Origin: Candidatus Methylomirabilota bacterium | Lineage (GTDB): Bacteria; Methylomirabilota; Methylomirabilia; Rokubacteriales; CSP1-6 | Assembly: GCA_036001065.1 (NCBI GenBank) | Contig: DASYUQ010000015.1 | Coordinates: 1-36,388 of the forward strand | Direction: 5' to 3' | DNA: 36,388 nucleotides | In this document: positions 23,294-31,239 of the stretch, piece after piece | Position numbering within the stretch: position 1 is the first letter of the stretch | Layout: every line of letters starts with the position of its first letter | Translations under genes and position numbers: made by a program | Notes under the pieces: model-generated | The model's database searches: none | Told to the model about the DNA's origin: nothing | What the model saw: the letters and a program-made list of their open reading frames with translations, nothing else

Positions 23294-23758
23294 TCAGGGC
23301 GGCGGCGTGGGGGTCGGGCGGCCGGAGCGGAGATACTTCGCGTCGATCGCGGCGCGGGCCGCCGCGCGCGACTGACCCTCCGCCCGGAGCCGCATCACGT
23401 CACGCGTGATGTCCATGCAGAGGCTTCACGTCGCGGCGTGGCTGGTGAAGGTGACGCGCTCGGCGGTCTCCGCCTTGATGTAGCAGGCGCGGTTGGAGGT
23501 GTGGCCCAGCTCCGCGCACCCGCACGTGCAGGGCACCGAGGCCGCCCAGTCGCCCTCGGTGGCCGCGAAGCGGTAGAGCTCCGCCACCTCGGGCTTCGCG
23601 GCGAAGACGGGCAGCCGCCCCCGCGGGACCGCCTGCACCCGATCGCCGATGCTGTCGATGGTCACCGGGCCTGCACCCTCGCCGCGCAGCCACCAGGCCC
23701 CGGCGGCGAGGGCGAGCCCCGCCGCCAGGAGTCCCACCACGACGGTCCTCCCCGTCAC
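23294..23758 (-). CDS. PCYCGC-motif family protein, probable selenoprotein with Sec at residue 111
   Basis: A 154-residue exported or membrane-anchored redox protein: N-terminal hydrophobic segment (about 5-24), the Cys motif P-C-T-C-G-C (76-81), C92, then FTSHAAT followed by an in-frame TGA (23426-23428) and S-L-C-M-D-I-T-R-D-V, ending in IDAKY plus a Pro/Thr tail with stop at 23294-23296. PCYCGC-family proteins have a conserved C-x-x-C at this spot and the same downstream D-I-x-x-D-V and I-D-x-K-Y pattern, so TGA is probably read as selenocysteine (U111-x-x-C114). An excellent SECIS-like hairpin follows. It starts with GTG at 23758, overlapping the stop of the DUF1285-like gene (GTGA). A caller stopping at TGA would truncate it to 110 residues and lose the second redox pair. 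Confidence 0.85.
23388..23425 (-). promoter_or_regulatory. Candidate bacterial SECIS element of the PCYCGC-family gene
   Basis: Starting at the base after the UGA, the mRNA forms a 38-nt hairpin. Lower stem AGCC/GGCT (23422-23425 with 23388-23391), an internal loop, and a perfect 7-bp upper stem CATCACG/CGTGATG (23405-23411 with 23393-23399) close a 5-nt CGTGA loop. The loop lies 22-26 nt after the UGA with G as its second base, matching the bacterial SECIS pattern closely. Confidence 0.78.
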
Positions 23759-24210
23759 GCGGGTCGCCTCAGGGGGACTTCGCGGCCGCCTAGGCGCAGG
23801 GTCCCCTCGTCCGTCCGCTCGTCATAGTTCGCCAGCGCCAGCAGCTGGAACGCCGCGGCCCGGCTGAAGCGCGCCTCGAAGCCGGCGCCCTTGGCGGCGC
23901 AGTAGGGGACGTTGCCGGCGCCGAGCCTGATCGTCGCCGGATCGACGTCGGTCTCGGTGCCGTCGTTGAGGACGGCGTGCAGCCGCTCGCCGCTCAGCTC
24001 GACCCGCGCGACGACCCAGGGAACGTCGTCCACCTCCACCGGGATCCGCACCCGGGTCTGGATGAAGTAGCCCTGGGGGTCTCGCCGGAGGGTCGCGCGC
24101 AGGTTCGCCAGGACTCCCGGATGCGTGACCTCGACGCCGTCGTCGAGCCAATCGCCGTCGACGTCGATGCGGAGCCGGGGGAGCTTCCTCTCGCTTTCGG
24201 GCGTGGCCAT
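23755..24210 (-). CDS. DUF1285-like protein
   Basis: A 151-residue cytoplasmic protein. The pattern RIDVDGDWLDDGVEVTHP, LRRDPQGYFIQTRV and VEVDDVPWVVARVE resembles the DUF1285 family (typically 'G-x-W-x-x-x-G-x-x-I-x-R, LRR-x-x-x-G-Y-x-L-x-T, V-x-V-E-D-A-P-F'). Family function is not established. ATG at 24210 overlaps the stop of the Memo-family gene (ATGA), and its own stop overlaps the seleno-PCYCGC gene. It is thus locked into a coupled block of four genes (M20 peptidase, Memo, DUF1285, PCYCGC). Confidence 0.6.
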   Translation of the reverse strand: MATPESERKLPRLRIDVDGDWLDDGVEVTHPGVLANLRATLRRDPQGYFIQTRVRIPVEVDDVPWVVARVELSGERLHAVLNDGTETDVDPATIRLGAGNVPYCAAKGAGFEARFSRAAAFQLLALANYDERTDEGTLRLGGREVPLRRPA

Positions 24211-25436
24211 CAGAACACCACGCTGGCGTAGCTGACGACGCCGCGAGGATCCGGCCACTGGCCATAGTGCCGCAGGGCCCCCGCGCCGCCGCCGAGCGCG
24301 CGCAAGAGGGCGTAGATCGGGGAGAGCCCGCAGATCCTCCGCCGGTCGTTGTCGCTCGCGACCGAGTCGAAGAAGGCGCCGGCATCGCCGCTCTCCACCG
24401 CCCCCAGCATGGCGCGGTCCTCCCGCTCGATGCGGCCGAGCTCGCTCGGCGAGACCGGCTGGGGGTCGCCGAAGCGCGGCCCCACGTGGGCCAGGTCGGC
24501 TCCGGCGATGAGCGCCACGCGGCGTCCGCTGGCCGCGATCGTCTCACCCAGCGCCTCGAGAAATCTGGGAACGCGTGGATCGTCTTCGACGCGGCGGCGC
24601 TCGGCCAGCGCCTCGTGGGCGAAGCTGGCGAGGACGGGGACGATCGCGATGTCCCGCCGCCCGGCGGAGAGGTAGCGGAGGAAGACCGCCTGGAACTCGA
24701 TCGAGTGCTCCACGCGGTGCGCCGCCTCGGAGGCGAAGCAGTCCTGGCCCGCGCGCGCGGCGAGCCGCTCGACGAAGTCACGATCGACGGGGGCCGGCCC
24801 GAACGGCGTGTCGTAGTCCTTCCGCGTGAGCGCGAACGGGTCGGGCATCCCGGCGTGACAGGTGCCGAAGATGACGAAGAGGTCGGCGTCGCTCCGCTCG
24901 GCCAGGTCGCGGTAGGCCCACGCGTACGCGGGCCCGCCGCGGTGGTAGTCGATGTGGGGCGCGATCACAGCTCGGAGCCCGTCGGCACGCGCGGCCGTGC
25001 GGTCGATCGCGCCGGGCCCGCCGGAGGTCGTGAAGAAGGCGTCCATCGCCCGGCGAAGCTCCTCCGGATCCGCGGGGTAGGCGCTGTCGGCGTGGGCCGC
25101 CGGCCGGACCGCGGCCGCGAGAAACGCCCCGTCGATCGCCCCCCGCCGGGCCGCGAACCGCACGCTCTCCATGAACCCGTGCTCGTCCAGCGCCGCGATG
25201 ACCTCCTCGATGCCAGTTCGCGGCACGATCTCTCCATGGCGCCGGGCCAGCTCCGCCTGGATATCGAGGATCGAGTGCTGGCCATCGAAGAGCGCCAGCA
25301 CCTCCAGCAGCGGTAGCGGCAGGAGCAAGACCGAAGCCGTGTAGCCGGCCGGGTCGCGGAGCGCGACGAGCCGCTCTCCCTCGTGCTCGACGGGGGAGAC
25401 CTCGATGGATCGGAGCCGGGGTGCGTCCGCGCTCAT
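24210..25436 (-). CDS. Memo-family protein (AmmeMemoRadiSam protein B-like) with N-terminal PqqD-like domain
   Basis: A 408-residue protein. The C-terminal ~280 residues are a Memo domain: APHIDYHRGGPAYAWAY, FVIFGTCHAG, TPFGPAPVDRDFVE, HRVEHSIEFQAVFLRYL and LIAGADLAHVGPRFGD, with His residues at the positions that bind metal in the family. The first ~100 residues (LALFDGQHSILDIQAELARRHGE, then VIAALDEHGFMESV) resemble the small winged-helix PqqD/RiPP-recognition fold, an uncommon fusion. Family biochemistry is unsettled (dioxygenase relatives, copper redox proposals). Starts at ATG 25436, overlapping the M20 peptidase stop. Confidence 0.82.
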   Translation of the reverse strand: MSADAPRLRSIEVSPVEHEGERLVALRDPAGYTASVLLLPLPLLEVLALFDGQHSILDIQAELARRHGEIVPRTGIEEVIAALDEHGFMESVRFAARRGAIDGAFLAAAVRPAAHADSAYPADPEELRRAMDAFFTTSGGPGAIDRTAARADGLRAVIAPHIDYHRGGPAYAWAYRDLAERSDADLFVIFGTCHAGMPDPFALTRKDYDTPFGPAPVDRDFVERLAARAGQDCFASEAAHRVEHSIEFQAVFLRYLSAGRRDIAIVPVLASFAHEALAERRRVEDDPRVPRFLEALGETIAASGRRVALIAGADLAHVGPRFGDPQPVSPSELGRIEREDRAMLGAVESGDAGAFFDSVASDNDRRRICGLSPIYALLRALGGGAGALRHYGQWPDPRGVVSYASVVF

Positions 25437-26662
25437 ATATTGAGGAAGTTCAAAGCGGACGCAGTATAAATCCTTGCCGCATCGACCAAGTCCGATATCT
25501 CGACGCACTCGTTCACCTGGTGCGCGATGAGCCGGTTCCCGGGGCCGCACGTCACGATCGGGATACCCCGCCTCATGCGAAGAATCGTGCCGTCGGTGGA
25601 GCCCGGCACGCCGCCCAGGACCGGGCGGCGTCCCGTCGCCTGGCGGACGGCCGTCATCATGGCGCGCACCAGAGGCTCGCGCCGGTCCACCGTAGTCGGC
25701 AGGCGGAAGCCGTCGAGGGCCCGCCACTCGACGCTGAGGCCGGGGACACTCGCCGCGGCGGCGCGACAGGCGCGCTCGATCTCGGCCGAGACCACGGCCT
25801 CGTCCGGCCCAGGCGTGAGACGGATGTCCAGCGTCGCCTGAGCCGCCGACGGGATGACGTTCGACTGGGGCGCGCCGTGAACGGGCGCCTGCACCACCGT
25901 CGCCGTGACGGTGGGCGGACGGAGATAGCGGCTGCGCCGGCACAGTCGACGCAGCCGGCGCTCGAGGCGGGGTGCCTGGTGGAGTAGCGCCGCCAGCCCC
26001 GCGATCGGATTCACGCCCGCCTCCGGCATGGCGCCGTGGGCCATGCGGCCGCGGATCAGGACCCGGGCCCACACCACGCCGCGCTGTTCCAGGCACAGCT
26101 GGTTCTGCTCGGGCTCGCAGATGATGGCGGCGTCCAGCTCCTGGCCGATCGGCGTCGCACAGAGGTGCTTGACGCCCAGCATGTCCCCTTCCTCGTCGAC
26201 CAGCGCGCCGACTACGAGACGGCCACCCAGCGGCACGCCGCTCCGCTTGATCGCCGCGGCCGCGATCATCGCCGCGGCCAGGCCACCCTTCATGTCGGCG
26301 GCGCCGCGCCCCCAGATGCGACCGTCGGCAAGCTCGCCGCTGAAGGGCGGGTAGCGCCACTCGGTCGGATCGCCCTCGGTGACGACGTCGGTGTGCCCCT
26401 CCAGCAGCAGGCTCCGTCCCTCGCCCTTGTCGCCCAGCCAGGCGACGACGTTGGGCCGACCCGGGGCGACCGGCTGGATCTCGACGTTCAGGCTTTCCTT
26501 GACGAACCAGCGCTCGATGTACTGGGCGACGGCCACCTCGGTGGTGTGAGGGTCATCGGGACGGACCACGCTCGGAATACGGACGAGGTCGCGCGTCAGC
26601 GCGACCAACTCCGCTTCGTCGATGTGGGCGAGCGCCCCTTCGATGCGAGGTCCGACCGCCAC
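25433..26662 (-). CDS. M20 family metallopeptidase (ArgE/DapE/ACY1-like)
   Basis: A 409-residue dinuclear-zinc amidohydrolase/peptidase. Motifs: LLLEGHTDVV (metal His and catalytic Asp), WGRGAADMKGG (bridging Asp), VDEEGD (catalytic Glu-Glu), a dimerisation domain, and a C-terminal IVTCGPGNRLIAHQVNECVE holding the last metal His. Family members deacylate acetylornithine, succinyl-diaminopimelate or N-acyl amino acids; which one applies here is not clear. Starts with GTG at 26662, 9 nt after the GroES-like gene. It is the first gene of the ATGA-coupled four-gene block. Confidence 0.88.
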   Translation of the reverse strand: MAVGPRIEGALAHIDEAELVALTRDLVRIPSVVRPDDPHTTEVAVAQYIERWFVKESLNVEIQPVAPGRPNVVAWLGDKGEGRSLLLEGHTDVVTEGDPTEWRYPPFSGELADGRIWGRGAADMKGGLAAAMIAAAAIKRSGVPLGGRLVVGALVDEEGDMLGVKHLCATPIGQELDAAIICEPEQNQLCLEQRGVVWARVLIRGRMAHGAMPEAGVNPIAGLAALLHQAPRLERRLRRLCRRSRYLRPPTVTATVVQAPVHGAPQSNVIPSAAQATLDIRLTPGPDEAVVSAEIERACRAAAASVPGLSVEWRALDGFRLPTTVDRREPLVRAMMTAVRQATGRRPVLGGVPGSTDGTILRMRRGIPIVTCGPGNRLIAHQVNECVEISDLVDAARIYTASALNFLNI

Positions 26663-26671
26663 TCGGGCAGA

Positions 26672-26974
26672 CTACTCGTGCGGGAAGGACAGGATCACCG
26701 CGTCCAGGCGGATGACGCGGTACTCTTCGCCGGCCACGTAGAAGTAGTGGCCCTCGACCTCCTCGGCGCTCTCCTCGAAGGCGACGATCGTCTTGAGACC
26801 CGGCATCTCCCGGAACGCGTTGGCGCCCTCGTCGAAGCCATCCCCCCGCGCCACGACCTCTCCGTAGCGGATCGGCGAGCCCTTCGGGCAGTGCACGCGG
26901 ACGTCGGCGGGGCCTTCGGGCAAGAGCCGGACCAGGAGATTGATTCCGTAGACCTGGATGGGGATGTTCGTCAT
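26672..26974 (-). CDS. GroES-like (co-chaperonin fold) small protein
   Basis: A 100-residue protein. The sequence aligns by eye with GroES along its length: INLLVRLLPEG (cf. the N-terminal strand), IRYGEVVARGDGF (cf. the GEV-x-A-V-G-x-G block), KTIVAFEES (cf. VGD-x-V-I-F), and GEEYRVIRLDAVILSF (cf. the C-terminal D-I-L-A strand). The mobile loop has diverged, so binding to GroEL is uncertain, and no groEL gene is adjacent. ATG at 26974 with AGGAG at ideal spacing. It lies between a sodium:solute symporter and an M20 peptidase in one operon. Confidence 0.6.
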   Translation of the reverse strand: MTNIPIQVYGINLLVRLLPEGPADVRVHCPKGSPIRYGEVVARGDGFDEGANAFREMPGLKTIVAFEESAEEVEGHYFYVAGEEYRVIRLDAVILSFPHE

Positions 26975-27002
26975 CGATCTCCTCGAACCCTGTCAGGTCT
27001 CA

Positions 27003-28757
27003 TTATGATACCACGCGGGCTTGGGGCCGCCGGCGCGACGGGCCTTCGGCGGCGGCGCGCCAGAGATAGGCGGCGAGCAACGCGCCGACGACCACGGCGC
27101 TGCCGCCGGCGACGAGCTTTCCGAGCACGAGCGCGCCGATCCCGAAGAGCCCCAGGTACACCACGACACACCCGATCACCCACTGGATCAGACCCGCGCC
27201 CAGGCCGCCGTCCGCTCTCGCCTCCGGGACGACCGCCCACCAACCCGGGCCCCCTGGCCGCACCCGCGCATAGAATCGGCGCAGGCGCTCGGGCGACTCC
27301 GGCGGGGTGAGGAAGGTCACCAGGAGCCAGACGGCGGTCGTGGCCGCGGTCGTGATGAGCAGAAGGCAGGCGAAGGCCCGCGGATCGTCGGCGCTGAGGC
27401 CGAAGGCGAACTGGACGACGAGCGACACGACCAGCGCCGCGGTCATCGCGCTCACCTCCGACCAGGCGTTGACGCGCCACCAGTACCAGCGGAGCAGGTA
27501 CACGAGCCCGGTGCCGGCGCCGAGCGCCAGCAGGAACTTCCAGGCGCCTTCCACGGAGCCGATGTAGTACGTGACCACGCCCGAGATCGCCATCATCCCC
27601 ACGGTGGCCACGCGGCCGACCGTTGCGTAGTGCGTCTCCGGGTGCCCCGGTGCCCAGAAGCGGCGGTAGACGTCGTTGACGAGATAGGAGGCGCCCCAGT
27701 TGAGCTGGGTGGAGATCGTGGACATGTACGCCGCGAAGAACGCTGCCAGGAGGAAGCCGCGCCAGAAGGGCGGCAGGACATCGACCATCACGCGCACGTA
27801 TCCCGACTCCGGGTCGGCCAGTCCCGGGTAGAGGACCATCGAGACGAGCGCCACGATGATCCAGGGCCAGGGTCGGAGCGCGTAGTGGGCGATGTTGAAC
27901 CAGACCGCCGCCAGCAGCGCGTGGCGCTCGTCCTTGGCCGACATGATCCGCTGGGCGACGTACCCGCCCCCGCCCGGCTCGGCGCCGGGGTACCAGGAGG
28001 CCCACCAGTTGACGGCGACGTAGACGAAAAACGTCATCGCCGGCATCCAGGCCGAATCGAGATCGGGGACCAGGCGGAGCGGCGCGTCGTCGGGGAAGCG
28101 CGCGTGGAGTGCGGCCAGCAGGCCGCTCATCCCGCCTACCGCGCCCAGCGCGAAGAACGCCAGCGCGATGCAGCCGGCCATGGCGAGGGCGAACTGGAAG
28201 AAGTCGGTGACGAGGACCCCCCACAGCCCCGCGAGCGCCGAGTAGAGCCCCGTCAGCACGAAGAGCCCGATCGTCGCCTGCCACTTCCCCACGCCGAGGG
28301 TGAGGCCGAGGATCTTCGCCATCGCCGCCGTCACCCAGCCGATGATGATGGAGTTGACGGCCAGCGCCAGGTAGCAGGCCCGGAAGCCGCGGAGAAAGGC
28401 GGCCGGCCCGCCCGAGTAGCGGATCTCGGCGAACTCGGCGTCGGTCATCACGCCCGCCCGCCGCCAGAGGCGCGCGTAGAAGACCGCCGTCAGCATGCCA
28501 CTCATGGCCATGGACCACCAGAGCCAGTTGCCGGCGATCCCGTGCTTCACGGTGAGGCCCGTCACCGCCAGCGGCGTGTCGGCGGCGAAGGTCGTCGCGA
28601 CCATGGACGTCCCGGCCAGCCACCAGGGAATAGCGCGGCCGGAGAGGAAGAACTCCTCCGACGAGGCCCCGGCCCGCCGGCAGTAGACGAGCGCGACCGT
28701 CACCGAGAGCGCGAAGTAGGCGACGATCACCGCCCAGTCGACGGCGGTGAGGATCAA
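27003..28757 (-). CDS. Sodium:solute symporter family (SSS) transporter
   Basis: A 584-residue integral membrane protein with about 13-14 helices. Landmarks: FFLSGRAIPWWLAGTSMVATTFAADTPLAVTGL near the N-terminus, LYSALAGLWGVLVTDFFQF, and AAFFAAYMSTISTQLNWGASYLVNDVYRRF, which carry the Na+-site residues of the SSS/LeuT-fold family. It would import an organic solute with Na+; the substrate is unknown. It starts with TTG at 28757, overlapping the RmuC stop (TTGA), and is followed 28 nt later by the GroES-like gene. Confidence 0.9.
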   Translation of the reverse strand: MILTAVDWAVIVAYFALSVTVALVYCRRAGASSEEFFLSGRAIPWWLAGTSMVATTFAADTPLAVTGLTVKHGIAGNWLWWSMAMSGMLTAVFYARLWRRAGVMTDAEFAEIRYSGGPAAFLRGFRACYLALAVNSIIIGWVTAAMAKILGLTLGVGKWQATIGLFVLTGLYSALAGLWGVLVTDFFQFALAMAGCIALAFFALGAVGGMSGLLAALHARFPDDAPLRLVPDLDSAWMPAMTFFVYVAVNWWASWYPGAEPGGGGYVAQRIMSAKDERHALLAAVWFNIAHYALRPWPWIIVALVSMVLYPGLADPESGYVRVMVDVLPPFWRGFLLAAFFAAYMSTISTQLNWGASYLVNDVYRRFWAPGHPETHYATVGRVATVGMMAISGVVTYYIGSVEGAWKFLLALGAGTGLVYLLRWYWWRVNAWSEVSAMTAALVVSLVVQFAFGLSADDPRAFACLLLITTAATTAVWLLVTFLTPPESPERLRRFYARVRPGGPGWWAVVPEARADGGLGAGLIQWVIGCVVVYLGLFGIGALVLGKLVAGGSAVVVGALLAAYLWRAAAEGPSRRRPQARVVS

Positions 28758-30142
28758 GGCGCCAGTTCGGGGGCGTTGAGCTGGCGCGGAAACTCGGGCG
28801 CGTTCAACTCCCGGGGCTGCAGGTCCAGGGCTTCGAGGACCGGGATCTCCCCGCCGGTGGCCGCCCCGAGCTCCCGGAACCTCCGCGCCGCCGGCAGCAC
28901 CCGCGATTCCATCGAGGCGACGGCGCGGTTGAACGCGGCGGTGGCGCGTGCCATGGACCGCCCGACCTCGTCGAAGTGCTCACCCAGAATCCGCAGACGG
29001 TCGTAGAGCTGGCGCCCCAGCTCGCTGATCTCCTCGGCGTTGGTCGTGATCTGCTCCTGCCGCCAGCCGAAGGCTATGGCGCGCAGCAGCGCGATGAGCG
29101 TCGTGGGCGTGGCGATCACCACTTGCCGGGCCATGCCGTCCTCGATCAGGGAGCCATCGACGTCCGCCGCCGCGGCGACGAAGGCCTCGCCGGGGATGAA
29201 CATGACCACCAGTTCGGCGGCCTTGCCGAACTCCTCCCAGTAGGCCTTGGCGGCCAGCGCCGTCATGTGCTGGCGCATCTGCTGGGCGTGGCGGGCCAGC
29301 GCGGCGGCGCGCTCTTCGGGCGTCTTCGCGGTCACCGTGTCGAGATAGGCGGAGAGCGGAACTTTGGCGTCCACGATGATCTGGCGTCCGGCCGGCAAGT
29401 GCACGACCATGTCGGGGCGCAAGCGCCCGTGCTCCCCCTCCACCGTGACCTGCTCGACGTAGTCGCAGTGCGCCGTCATCCCGGCCAGCTCCACCACGCG
29501 GTGGAGCGTGATCTCCCCCCACCGCCCGCGCACGTTGGGCGTGCGGAGCGCGGTGACCAGGTTCCCCGTTTCGCGCTGGAGCTCGGCGCTGTGGAGCGTC
29601 AGCGTGCGCACCTGCGCCTCCAGGCTGCCGTAGGCCTGCTGGCGGCTGGCCTCGAGCTCGCGGAGCTGCACCTCGTACCGCCCGAGCGCCTCCTGGAGCG
29701 GACGCACCAGGTTGTCGAGGGCCTCCTGGCGCCGTCCCAGCTCGGCCTCCAGACGCTCCTTGGCCAGCGCCAGGAACTCCGAGTTGGTCTCCCGAAGGGC
29801 GTCGGCGCTCAAGGCCTTGAACACGTCCCCGAGCTGCCCCTGGGCCTGGTCGAGCAGCCGTCGCTGCTCCTCCAGGTTCTGGCGAGCCGCCTCCCACCGC
29901 GTTTCCGCCTGGGCCCGCAGCGTCCGCTCGTCCTCGAGCGCATGGCGCAACTCCGATACCTCCAGGTCGTGCTGGGTGAGCTGCTTCCGCAGCTCGTCCC
30001 CGAGGGCCTCGGTCGCGGCGAGGCGCGCGCCGAGCACCTCCCGCTCGGCCAGGGCCGCCGCCACGAACTGGCCGCGGGCCACGACCCACGCCAGGCCCGC
30101 GCCGATGATCAGCCCCCCCACGATGAGCCCGAGTTCAAGCAC
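28754..30142 (-). CDS. rmuC: DNA recombination protein RmuC
   Basis: A 462-residue protein: one N-terminal membrane helix (about 4-22), a long coiled coil (about 40-200), and the RmuC nuclease-like domain with RTPNVRGRWGEITLHRVVELAGM, RPDMVVHLPAGRQIIVDAKVPL and VMFIPGEAFVAAA. The D-A-K motif is PD-(D/E)XK-like. RmuC limits inversions at short inverted repeats in E. coli; that is notable given the repeats in this window. GTG start at 30142 with GGAGGGGG about 6 nt upstream. It overlaps the end of the TIGR02757 gene by 8 nt. Confidence 0.92.
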   Translation of the reverse strand: MLELGLIVGGLIIGAGLAWVVARGQFVAAALAEREVLGARLAATEALGDELRKQLTQHDLEVSELRHALEDERTLRAQAETRWEAARQNLEEQRRLLDQAQGQLGDVFKALSADALRETNSEFLALAKERLEAELGRRQEALDNLVRPLQEALGRYEVQLRELEASRQQAYGSLEAQVRTLTLHSAELQRETGNLVTALRTPNVRGRWGEITLHRVVELAGMTAHCDYVEQVTVEGEHGRLRPDMVVHLPAGRQIIVDAKVPLSAYLDTVTAKTPEERAAALARHAQQMRQHMTALAAKAYWEEFGKAAELVVMFIPGEAFVAAAADVDGSLIEDGMARQVVIATPTTLIALLRAIAFGWRQEQITTNAEEISELGRQLYDRLRILGEHFDEVGRSMARATAAFNRAVASMESRVLPAARRFRELGAATGGEIPVLEALDLQPRELNAPEFPRQLNAPELAP

Positions 30143-31010
30143 GGTGCCCCCTCCAGTGCCGGCACACGCCGCGCAGGCCGCAGGGCCCGCAGACGACGCG
30201 ATCACGGCGGTCGCGACAGTCGCCCGACATCCGTTTGTGACAGAGCGCGAAGTCGTACTTCACCGGATCCACGGGGTCGATGCGGGCCAGGCGCCGGGTG
30301 ATCTCCTCGACCATCCGCCAGGTCCGGCTGCGGCGTCGAGTGAGCCCGATGGCGCGGCTCATGTTCTCGACGTGAGTGTCGACGGGGATGAGGAGCCGCG
30401 ACGGCGAGAGGGAGGTCCAGAGACCGAAGTCGGGTGGCTCGCGCCGGACCACCCAGCGGAGGAACAGGTGCAGGCGCTTGCACGGGCCCCCGGCCGACGG
30501 GACCGGAAACAGGTGGCGGTAGCCGCGGGAGAGCCGGCCCCGCGGAAAGACCTCGCGCAGATCGGCGTCGAGGAAGGCGCGGACGAAGCGTTCCAGCGCG
30601 GGCCCGATGGGCCCCCGCCCGTCGCCGTCGCCCGCCAGGAAGCACTTTTCGAGGGTGCCGTGGCGGGCGAGCAGGTCTCGGGTGGCGATGCAGAACGCGA
30701 CGAGGTCACGCGGGCGGTTGAAGCGATAGCGGAAGCCCGCGAACGCGCCGGCGTCGCGGCGAGGTTCGAACCCGGAGACGAAGGCGGCCGGCGACGGGCC
30801 CATGGTCGCCAGCACGCCGTCGAGCGCCCGCCCGAACAGCTCCACCCGGCCGTAGGCCAGGCACGCGGTGAGCAGGCTGACGATCTCGCGGTCGCGGGGA
30901 TCGGCGTAGCGGAGGGGGAACTGAATGGCGTCGCGCCCGACACGCGCGGCGTAGTCGAACTCGCGATAGAGCCGCTCGAGCGACTCGCCCAGGGCGTCGG
31001 CTCGTCTCAT
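30135..31010 (-). CDS. TIGR02757 family protein (HhH-like, C-terminal Cys cluster)
   Basis: A 291-residue protein of the TIGR02757 family, function unknown. It opens MRRADALGESLERLYREFDYAARVGRDAIQF and has PLRYADPRDREIVSLLTACLAYGRVELF, a DTHVENMSRAIGLTRRR motif with Asp and His reminiscent of helix-hairpin-helix glycosylases, and C-terminal cysteines C-x8-C-x2-C-x5-C. The last pattern is close to the C-x6-C-x2-C-x5-C iron-sulfur loop of endonuclease III, so a DNA repair role is plausible. The start is ATG 31010; ATG 31028 would add six residues. Overlap with rmuC supports a DNA-maintenance unit. Confidence 0.82.
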   Translation of the reverse strand: MRRADALGESLERLYREFDYAARVGRDAIQFPLRYADPRDREIVSLLTACLAYGRVELFGRALDGVLATMGPSPAAFVSGFEPRRDAGAFAGFRYRFNRPRDLVAFCIATRDLLARHGTLEKCFLAGDGDGRGPIGPALERFVRAFLDADLREVFPRGRLSRGYRHLFPVPSAGGPCKRLHLFLRWVVRREPPDFGLWTSLSPSRLLIPVDTHVENMSRAIGLTRRRSRTWRMVEEITRRLARIDPVDPVKYDFALCHKRMSGDCRDRRDRVVCGPCGLRGVCRHWRGHRA

Positions 31011-31045
31011 TCGCCGCTCTGGCGGCATGATATCATGCCGTCGCC

Positions 31046-31239
31046 GTGAAAATAGTAGCGCGAGCCGCAGGACGGCGGCGGGCTGGGCTCCGCCCGTCTG
31101 AGGCGAGCCTATGAACAAGACGCGAGCCGCAGGACGGCGGCGGGCCGCTGGGCGAGCCGCAGGGCGGCCAGGGGCTGGGACCCCTGCGCCCGAGGCGAGC
31201 GAAACTGGAAAGCCCCGCCCGTCCGAGGCGAGCCGATGA
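31046..31239 (+). other. Two repeat-encoded micro-ORFs leading into nadX
   Basis: Micro-ORF 1 (GTG 31046 to TGA 31114, 22 aa, with RAAGRRRAG...SEASL) overlaps the ATG of micro-ORF 2 (31111-31239, 42 aa, MNKTRAAGRRR...SEASR), whose TGA overlaps the nadX ATG at 31236 (ATGA). Both internal ATGs have GAGG exactly 7 nt upstream, supplied by the repeat end. Translation is unproven. Confidence 0.35.
31058..31235 (+). repeat. Composite GC-rich repeat array in the nadX leader
   Basis: One full unit starting GCGCGAGCCGCAGGACGG (about 31058-31121), a shortened unit of about 30 bp (31122-31151), a variant unit starting GCGAGCCGCAGGGCGG (31152-31200), and a final partial unit ending GTCCGAGGCGAGCC (to 31234). 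Orientation follows the downstream gene. The order full-short-variant-partial is the same as at 33119-33298. The array supplies the nadX ribosome site. Confidence 0.9.
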
